Of a stretch of 17,498 nucleotides of DNA, positions 12,454 through 17,498 are shown piece after piece. The first letter of the stretch is position 1. Each line of letters begins with the position of its first letter. The position numbers were made by a program, and so were the translations under genes. This stretch comes from Gallispira sp964526435 (lineage in GTDB: Bacteria; Bacillota; Clostridia; Lachnospirales; CAG-274): NCBI GenBank assembly GCA_964526435.1, contig CAZGIC010000043.1, positions 1-17,498 of the forward strand, in the 5' to 3' direction. The notes beneath the pieces are model-generated. The model saw only the letters and a program-made list of their open reading frames with translations, ran no database searches and was not told where the DNA came from.

Positions 12454-13956
12454 GTGAGCAATATTAATCCGGACGAGATTATATCAGTTTTAAAAAGTGA
12501 AATTGATAATTATGACGAAAAAGCTTCAGTAATGGAGACAGGTTATGTTGTGCAGGTGGGCGACGGCATTGCCACAGTATACGGCATTAACCACGCTATG
12601 TACGGAGAAATAGTCGAGTTTGAAAACGGCGTAAGAGGTTTGGTACAGAACCTTGAAATGAAAACAATTGGCGTTGTTCTCTTAGGCTCAGACAGAGGTC
12701 TTACCGAAGGCTCAAAAGTTGTAAGAACAGGTAAGAAAGCAGGTATTTCCGTAGGCGATGAAATGCTCGGCAGAGTTGTCAACTCTCTCGGAGCTCCCAT
12801 TGACGGAAAAGGACCTATAAATACAAATGAATACAGACCTATTGAAAATGATGCTCCAAGTGTTATAGACAGAAAGTCAGTTAATGTTCCTCTTGAAACA
12901 GGTATTCTGGCTATTGACTCTATGTTCCCTATAGGAAGAGGACAGAGAGAGCTTATAATAGGCGACAGACAAACAGGTAAAACTTCTATTGCAGTTGATA
13001 CTATTCTTAATCAGAAAGGCAAAGACGTAATATGTATATATGTAGCAATCGGTCAGAAAGCTTCTACTGTATCTAAAATAGTTTCAACATTAGAAAAATA
13101 CGGTGCAATGGATTATTCAATAGTTGTATCATCTACAGCAAGCGATTATGCACCTTTACAGTACATTGCTCCTTACTCAGGCACAGCTATTGCCGAATAT
13201 TTTATGTATAAAGGCAAGGATGTACTTATTGTATACGATGACTTATCAAAGCATGCCGTTGCTTACAGAGCAATGTCACTGCTCCTTCAGAGACCACCCG
13301 GACGTGAAGCATACCCCGGAGATGTATTCTATCTTCATTCAAGACTTCTTGAAAGATCTTCAAGATTGAGTGATGAACTTGGCGGCGGTTCAATTACTGC
13401 CCTTCCTATAATTGAAACTCAGGCAGGAGATGTGTCAGCTTATATTCCTACAAACGTAATCTCTATTACAGACGGACAGATTTTCCTTGAGAGTGAGCTT
13501 TTCTTCTCAGGTATGCGTCCTGCCGTTAATGTAGGTCTTTCAGTATCAAGAGTTGGCGGTGCTGCACAAACCAAGGCAATGAAAAAAGCAGCAGGTTCTC
13601 TTCGTATTGATCTGGCACAGTTCAGAGAAATGGAAACATTTACACAGTTCAGTTCAGATCTTGACAGATCAACACAGGAACTTCTCGATCACGGCCGCAG
13701 ACTTATGGAACTGTTAAAACAGCCTCTTTATAATCCATTAAGTCTTCACAGAGAGGTTATAACTCTTTGCGGAGCAAACAAGAGACTTTATATGGATGTT
13801 CCGGTAAAAGAGCTTAAGACTTTCCAGATGGAAATGCTTGAATATATTGAAAATGCAGCTCCGGAATTGGTTAGAAAAATAGATGAAGAAAAAGTTCTTA
13901 CAGATGATATGGTTGAAGAAATAAATAATTATATTAAAGAATTTAAGAGCAGGTGA
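12454..13956 (+). CDS. atpA: ATP synthase F1 subunit alpha
   Basis: Alpha is the non-catalytic nucleotide-binding subunit of the F1 hexamer. The 500-residue protein has the N-terminal beta-barrel (Y-V-V-Q-V-G-D-G-I-A, about 31-40). Walker A is G170-D-R-Q-T-G-K-T177 and the PPGREAYPGDVFYLHSRLLE block is present. The S-V-S-R-V-G-G-A-A-Q segment carries the arginine that reaches the catalytic site on beta. The start is GTG 12454 (MSNINPDEII), eight bases after GGAGG at 12441-12445; an earlier in-frame GTG at 12439 would precede the ribosome binding site. The stop, at 13956, is followed by atpG after five bases. Very strong family match. Confidence 0.96.
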   Translation: MSNINPDEIISVLKSEIDNYDEKASVMETGYVVQVGDGIATVYGINHAMYGEIVEFENGVRGLVQNLEMKTIGVVLLGSDRGLTEGSKVVRTGKKAGISVGDEMLGRVVNSLGAPIDGKGPINTNEYRPIENDAPSVIDRKSVNVPLETGILAIDSMFPIGRGQRELIIGDRQTGKTSIAVDTILNQKGKDVICIYVAIGQKASTVSKIVSTLEKYGAMDYSIVVSSTASDYAPLQYIAPYSGTAIAEYFMYKGKDVLIVYDDLSKHAVAYRAMSLLLQRPPGREAYPGDVFYLHSRLLERSSRLSDELGGGSITALPIIETQAGDVSAYIPTNVISITDGQIFLESELFFSGMRPAVNVGLSVSRVGGAAQTKAMKKAAGSLRIDLAQFREMETFTQFSSDLDRSTQELLDHGRRLMELLKQPLYNPLSLHREVITLCGANKRLYMDVPVKELKTFQMEMLEYIENAAPELVRKIDEEKVLTDDMVEEINNYIKEFKSR

Positions 13957-13961
13957 TAACT

Positions 13962-14846
13962 ATGGCGAATATGAGAGAAATTCGTACAAGAATGAACAGT
14001 ATACAAGATACTATGAAAATCACCAATGCTATGTATCTTATATCATCATCAAAGCTTAAACAGGCAAGAAAAAAGCTTGAAAAAACACTTCCCTATTTCA
14101 ACGCTCTTAATTCCACTATTGCAGATATAATGCAGCATATGCCGGAAACAGAAAATGTTTATATAAGCAGCAACGGTAAAGATACGTTTAATGACAGAAG
14201 CAAAAGAAGGCTTTACATTATAATTACCGCAGACAAGGGACTTGCCGGAGCATATAATCACAATATATTTAAAATGAGCGATGAATATCTGAACAAGGGT
14301 GATAATAACACACTCTTTGTAGTAGGTCAGATGGGCAGAAATTATTTTAATAAGACTGGAAGAACAGTAGATGTTACATTTCATTATGCAGCACAAAATC
14401 CAAGCATTTATAATGCAAGAGATATTACCGATAATGTTATAAACCTTTATATTAACAAAAATATTGATGAAGTATATATAATATATAACAAAATGATAAC
14501 CGGTTCTGCATATGAACCTGACATTCTTAAAATACTTCCCCTTGACAGAAGTGATTTTGAATACAATGAAGATGATTACATTGAATTTAATACATTTTCC
14601 CCATCACCTTCAGCAGTATTTTATAATCTGGCACCCAATTATGTAAAGGGTATTATATATTCTGCTCTGGTTGAAGCTTACTCAAGTGAACATAACGCAC
14701 GAATGACTGCAATGCAGTCAGCTACAGACAGTGCAAAGGAAATGCTTAAGGAACTTTCCCTTATGTATAACAGAGCAAGACAGGCTGCAATCACTCAGGA
14801 GATCACCGAAATAGTAAGCGGTGCCAATTCATTGCAAAAACAATAA
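13962..14846 (+). CDS. atpG: ATP synthase F1 subunit gamma
   Basis: Gamma is the central shaft that turns inside the alpha-beta ring. The 294-residue protein has the long N-terminal helix (M-R-E-I-R-T-R-M to S-S-K-L-K-Q-A) and the D-K-G-L-A-G-A-Y-N block near 88-96. The C-terminal helix ends N-R-A-R-Q-A-A-I-T-Q-E-I-T-E-I-V-S-G-A. The start is ATG 13962, five bases after AGGTGA at 13951-13956; the in-frame GTG at 13953 lies inside that site. The last codons and the TAA stop fall within an 18-bp perfect inverted repeat that opens the palindromic array behind the gene. The unusually long gap to atpD (298 bases) is the odd feature of this operon. Confidence 0.96.
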   Translation: MANMREIRTRMNSIQDTMKITNAMYLISSSKLKQARKKLEKTLPYFNALNSTIADIMQHMPETENVYISSNGKDTFNDRSKRRLYIIITADKGLAGAYNHNIFKMSDEYLNKGDNNTLFVVGQMGRNYFNKTGRTVDVTFHYAAQNPSIYNARDITDNVINLYINKNIDEVYIIYNKMITGSAYEPDILKILPLDRSDFEYNEDDYIEFNTFSPSPSAVFYNLAPNYVKGIIYSALVEAYSSEHNARMTAMQSATDSAKEMLKELSLMYNRARQAAITQEITEIVSGANSLQKQ

Positions 14847-15104
14847 TTTTTAATTATTGTTTTTGCAATGCAGTTGTTATCAAAAAAAAAGTGATTTTTT
14901 GCGAAGCAAAATGTTGCGTTTTTTGATAACCACTGCTAATAAAGTAAAACTTTAAGTTTTACTACCTTTTTTAATAACCACTGCTAATAAAGTAAAACTT
15001 TAGTTTTACTACCTTTTTAACAACAAATGCAAATAAAAATAAAACTTTAGTTTTATTTCCTTTCAAAACAATAATTTTTAATTATTGTTTTTGAGCATTT
15101 GTTG
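14830..15104. repeat. Palindromic repeat array between atpG and atpD
   Basis: The array contains, in order: a perfect 18-bp inverted repeat (14830-14847 with 14853-14870) covering the atpG stop; a long stem GTTATCAAAAAA (14876-14887) with TTTTTTGATAAC (14919-14930), extended by one-mismatch GCAGTTG/CCACTGC and enclosing TTTTGC-GAA-GCAAAA; and two 48-bp-period direct repeats (14926-14973 and 14974-15019). Each of these contains AGTAAAACT/AGTTTTACT, and a diverged third copy follows. CAACAAATGC (15021-15030) pairs with GCATTTGTTG (15095-15104). A 29-bp sequence at 14837-14865 recurs exactly at 15065-15093. No gene or usable promoter is visible in it. Confidence 0.9.
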
Positions 15105-15144
15105 ACAAAACAGAAAAAATATATAGAAAGGAGCATAGATTTAA

Positions 15145-16539
15145 ATGAATAAAGGAAAAATTGTTCAGGTTCTCGGTCCTGTAGTAGACGTTGAATTTGA
15201 AAAGGGATCACTTCCCCTTATTAAAGATGCTCTTACAGTTGAAGTAGACGGTAAAAATAAAGTTATGGAAGTTGCCCAGCACATGGGCAACAATATAGTA
15301 AGATGTATAATGCTTGCCTCAAGTGACGGTCTTGAAAAAGATATGGAAGTTATAGCCACAGGGGACGGTATAAAAGTCCCTGTAGGCGAAGAAACACTTG
15401 GCAGAATGTTTAACGTTCTTGGTGAACCCATTGACGGCGGCGAATCTGTAAAAGGCGAAGATCATTGGGTAATTCACAGAGAACCTCCTTCATTTGAAGA
15501 TCAGAGCCCTGTTGTTGAAATGTTTGAAACAGGCATAAAGGTTATTGACCTTCTTGCCCCTTATGCAAAAGGCGGTAAGATCGGTCTTTTCGGCGGTGCC
15601 GGTGTAGGTAAAACAGTTCTCATACAGGAACTTATCCATAACATAGCAACTCAGCACGGCGGTTATTCAATATTTACAGGTGTCGGCGAACGTTCCCGTG
15701 AAGGTAATGACCTTTGGCACGAAATGAAGGAATCAGGCGTTATTGAAAAAACAGCTTTGGTATTCGGACAGATGAACGAACCCCCCGGAGCACGTATGAG
15801 AGTTGCCCAGACAGGACTTACTCTGGCTGAATACTTCAGAGATGTAAAACATCAAAACGTACTTTTGTTTATTGACAATATATTCAGATATGTTCAGGCA
15901 GGTTCAGAAGTTTCAGCACTTCTTGGAAGAATGCCTTCTGCCGTAGGTTATCAGCCTACACTTGCCAATGAAGTAGGTGAACTTCAGGAAAGAATTACAT
16001 CAACCAAAAACGGTTCAATTACATCAGTTCAGGCAGTATATGTGCCTGCCGATGACCTTACTGACCCTGCACCTGCAACTACATTTGCTCACTTAGATGC
16101 TACTACAGTTCTTTCAAGAAAGATAGCTGAACAGGGTATTTATCCTGCCGTTGATCCTCTTGAATCAAATTCAAGAATTCTTGAACCTGATGTAGTAGGT
16201 CAGGAGCACTATGACATAGCAAGAAGAACTCAGGAAATTCTTCAGAGATATAAAGAACTTCAGGATATTATAGGTATACTTGGTATGGAAGAACTTGATG
16301 AAGAAGACAAGAATACTGTATACAGAGCAAGAAAAATACAGAAATTCCTTTCACAGCCTTTTGCTGTAGGTGAACAGTTTACAGGTCTTAAAGGAAAGTA
16401 TGTACCTATTAAAGAAACAATCAGAGGTTTCAAAGCTATTATTGAGGGCGATATGGATCAGTATCCTGAGGAAGCTTTCTTTATGGCAGGTACAATTGAC
16501 GACGTTATTGAAAAGGCTAAGACTATTGAAGAAAACTAG
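15145..16539 (+). CDS. atpD: ATP synthase F1 subunit beta
   Basis: Beta holds the catalytic sites. The 464-residue protein has the N-terminal barrel (I-V-Q-V-L-G-P-V-V-D-V-E-F, 6-18) and Walker A G150-G-A-G-V-G-K-T157. The G-E-R-S-R-E-G-N-D block carries the catalytic glutamate, and Walker B is L-L-F-I-D-N-I-F-R-Y. P-S-A-V-G-Y-Q-P-T-L and the C-terminal helical region are also present. Length and all motifs are normal. AAGGAG at 15128-15133 precedes the ATG by eleven bases, slightly long. Upstream is the palindromic array instead of the usual short gap. A TTGACA at 15102 has no -10 at the right distance, so I see no separate promoter. atpC follows after 18 bases. Confidence 0.97.
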   Translation: MNKGKIVQVLGPVVDVEFEKGSLPLIKDALTVEVDGKNKVMEVAQHMGNNIVRCIMLASSDGLEKDMEVIATGDGIKVPVGEETLGRMFNVLGEPIDGGESVKGEDHWVIHREPPSFEDQSPVVEMFETGIKVIDLLAPYAKGGKIGLFGGAGVGKTVLIQELIHNIATQHGGYSIFTGVGERSREGNDLWHEMKESGVIEKTALVFGQMNEPPGARMRVAQTGLTLAEYFRDVKHQNVLLFIDNIFRYVQAGSEVSALLGRMPSAVGYQPTLANEVGELQERITSTKNGSITSVQAVYVPADDLTDPAPATTFAHLDATTVLSRKIAEQGIYPAVDPLESNSRILEPDVVGQEHYDIARRTQEILQRYKELQDIIGILGMEELDEEDKNTVYRARKIQKFLSQPFAVGEQFTGLKGKYVPIKETIRGFKAIIEGDMDQYPEEAFFMAGTIDDVIEKAKTIEEN

Positions 16540-16557
16540 TATAAGGAGTGTGAATTT

Positions 16558-16965
16558 ATGGCAGATAAATTTAAGCTGGATATTATAGCCAGTGACAGAC
16601 ACTTCTATAATGGTCAGGCAGAAATGTTAGTTCTGCCCGGCATTGACGGTGAATACGGTGTTATGAGCGGTCACGAAGCAATGGTAACAGCCATTGTTCC
16701 CGGAGAAGTTGACATAACTGTAGATGGTGAAGAAAAAACCGTTGCAGTCAGTGAAGGCTTCGCTGAAATAAAACCCGAATCCGTTGTACTGATCGTAGAC
16801 AGTGCCGAATGGCCCGAAGAAATCGATGTTAAAAGAGCTGAAAGAGCTAAGGAAAGAGCAGAAGAAAAACTTCGTCAGCATCAGAGTAAACTTGAATATT
16901 ATCATTCAAGAGCGGCACTTTCCAGAGCTATGAACAGACTGAAAATAACAAGCAAGAAATTCTAA
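16558..16965 (+). CDS. atpC: ATP synthase F1 subunit epsilon
   Basis: Epsilon sits on the shaft and can restrain ATP hydrolysis. The 135-residue protein has the N-terminal beta-sandwich with D-R-H-F-Y-N-G-Q-A-E-M-L-V-L-P-G (14-29) and G-E-Y-G-V-M-S-G-H (32-40). A charged two-helix tail covers about 88-135 and includes a run of Arg, Glu and Ala. Its length is normal, so the regulatory helices are intact. AAGGAG lies nine bases before the ATG. It is the last gene of the operon; a strong terminator begins at its stop codon. Confidence 0.96.
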   Translation: MADKFKLDIIASDRHFYNGQAEMLVLPGIDGEYGVMSGHEAMVTAIVPGEVDITVDGEEKTVAVSEGFAEIKPESVVLIVDSAEWPEEIDVKRAERAKERAEEKLRQHQSKLEYYHSRAALSRAMNRLKITSKKF

Positions 16966-17006
16966 AAAAAGCTGAATTTGATTTAATTAGTCAAATTCAG
17001 CTTTTT
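16965..17006 (+). terminator. Terminator of the atp operon
   Basis: A perfect 16-bp inverted repeat, AAAAAGCTGAATTTGA (16966-16981) and TCAAATTCAGCTTTTT (16991-17006), with a 9-base loop and a terminal T-run, starts right after the atpC stop. The matching A-run lets it work on the other strand as well. Confidence 0.95.
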
Positions 17007-17074
17007 AATTTGGTTCTGTAATATTTGGTGTGGTCGTTATCGTAAACTTCCTATTGCCTCCTTTTAAAAACAAA

Positions 17075-17199
17075 CAATTTAACGAACACCTTACCATAAC
17101 CAACACCCTCGTAGGGGCGATTCAGCACTTTCGCTTTCAGCGAAAGCCACACCTTCGGTGTGTCCGATAAATCTTTCGGTGCAATTTATTAATCGCCCG
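17075..17199. repeat. Hairpin-bearing dispersed repeat, long form, right copy
   Basis: It is colinear with 213-338: the same CGAACACCTTACCATAACCA flank and GTAGGGGCGATTCAGC start at 17111. It has two hairpins (17128-17146, 8-bp stem; 17148-17162, 6-bp stem; both with a TTC loop), the shared TCCGATAAATCTTTCGGTGC segment and the AATCGCCC end at 17198. Stem bases differ from the left copy but pairing is preserved. The terminal arms GGGGCGATT/AATCGCCC are inverted repeats. Confidence 0.88.
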
Positions 17200-17218
17200 C
17201 TTTTCACAATACACAGTC

Positions 17219-17311
17219 AAATTCAATTTAACGAACACCCTGCCATACAAGACTATCGTAGGGGCGATTATTAATCGCCCGAAATCTTCCGGTGCAATTC
17301 ATCAATCGCCC
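17219..17311. repeat. Short hairpin element followed by a half copy of the long form
   Basis: After an AAATTCAATTTAACGAACACC flank, the short form GTAGGGGCGATTATTAATCGCCC lies at 17258-17280. Directly behind it, 17281-17311 repeats the 3' part of the long form (AAATCTTCCGGTGCAATTC, ending AATCGCCC). The left half of that second element is missing, as if two elements had recombined. Confidence 0.8.
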
Positions 17312-17321
17312 GTTTTTCCGT

Positions 17322-17407
17322 AAATTCCAATTTGTAAATGAATGCAGAGTCGGTAATCAACTCCTCACTCCTAACTCCTAACTCCTCACTCTGTCAAGTT
17401 CCAATTT
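17322..17407. repeat. ACTCC-type repeat module lacking the AT-rich core
   Basis: It is bounded by AAATTCCAATTT (17322-17333) and AAGTTCCAATTT (17396-17407). The interior matches the 504-774 modules at its ends (GTAAATGAATGCAGAGTC, then ACTCCTCACTCCTAACTCC), but the AAAGTTACC-TTAAAAATTT core is absent. Confidence 0.8.
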
Positions 17408-17429
17408 TTTGTTATTTTTGATAAAAACA

Positions 17430-17456
17430 ATCAGCGTGCCCTGCTGACACGCTGAT
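17430..17456 (-). terminator. Terminator for a minus-strand gene entering from the right
   Basis: ATCAGCGTG (17456-17448) and CACGCTGAT (17438-17430) form a perfect 9-bp stem, followed on the minus strand by TGTTTTTATC. On the plus strand the following T-run is weaker, so minus-strand use is more likely. Confidence 0.7.
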
Positions 17457-17462
17457 ACACTT

Positions 17463-17498
17463 TTAATTATTCTTTTTTATGATTCTACACACTGCCAT
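17463..17498 (-). CDS. Possible 3' end of a minus-strand gene cut by the right edge
   Basis: On the minus strand a frame enters from the right edge, reads M-A-V-C-R-I-I-K-K-N-N and stops at TAA (17465-17463). The terminator begins seven bases further on. The other two minus frames close sooner. The ATG at the edge may be internal or the true start of a longer frame outside; eleven codons cannot be assigned a function. Confidence 0.3.
   Translation of the reverse strand: MAVCRIIKKNN

Noticed and set aside
15102..15125. Internal promoter for atpD starting at TTGACA
   Set aside because: The only TATATA-like sequence is about 12 bases away, and the position 17 bases downstream reads AGAAAG.

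Overview
The window looks like a chromosomal segment of a low-GC, spore-forming member of the Clostridia, probably a gut Lachnospirales-type organism. The reasons are the AT-rich intergenic DNA, strong AGGAGG-type ribosome binding sites, TTGACA/TATAAT-type promoters, a SpoIIID sporulation regulator, tRNA genes without an encoded CCA, and a compact atpBEFHAGDC operon without atpI. The species cannot be named from the sequence.

Layout. (1) Positions 1-774 are a repeat island. It holds GGAGTG-type tandem repeats, hairpin elements ending in GGGGCGATT/AATCGCCC, and a 139-bp direct duplication that runs into the end of spoIIID. (2) Positions 765-2121, minus strand: spoIIID, a small TSCPD-domain protein, a tRNA-Trp/tRNA-Gly pair with its own promoter and terminator, and a PAP2 lipid phosphatase. 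(3) Positions 2304-2708, plus strand: a stand-alone two-CBS-domain protein. (4) Positions 2796-7665, minus strand: a five-gene operon read from one good promoter at 7707-7735, in the order GalE-like epimerase, SGNH hydrolase, DUF4358-like lipoprotein, MBOAT acyltransferase, DHHW/AlgX-like protein. This looks like an export-linked acylation system for a cell-surface polymer. (5) Positions 7888-9980, minus strand: a DedA membrane protein and an RsmF-type rRNA m5C methyltransferase. (6) Positions 10423-17006, plus strand: the F1Fo ATP synthase operon, with a promoter in front and a clear terminator behind. About 300 bp of palindromic repeats are lodged between atpG and atpD. (7) Positions 17075-17407 are a second repeat island built from the same modules as the left one. 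A terminator and a possible gene end follow on the minus strand.

How the genes relate. The envelope operon, PAP2 phosphatase and DedA protein all fit lipid-carrier or surface-polymer work. The ATP synthase operon is standard housekeeping apart from its internal repeat array. The most unusual material is non-coding. Two copies of a roughly 89-bp hairpin element, almost 17 kb apart, differ by compensated base-pair changes. The array inside the atp operon is bracketed by a 29-bp exact direct repeat that includes the atpG stop codon.
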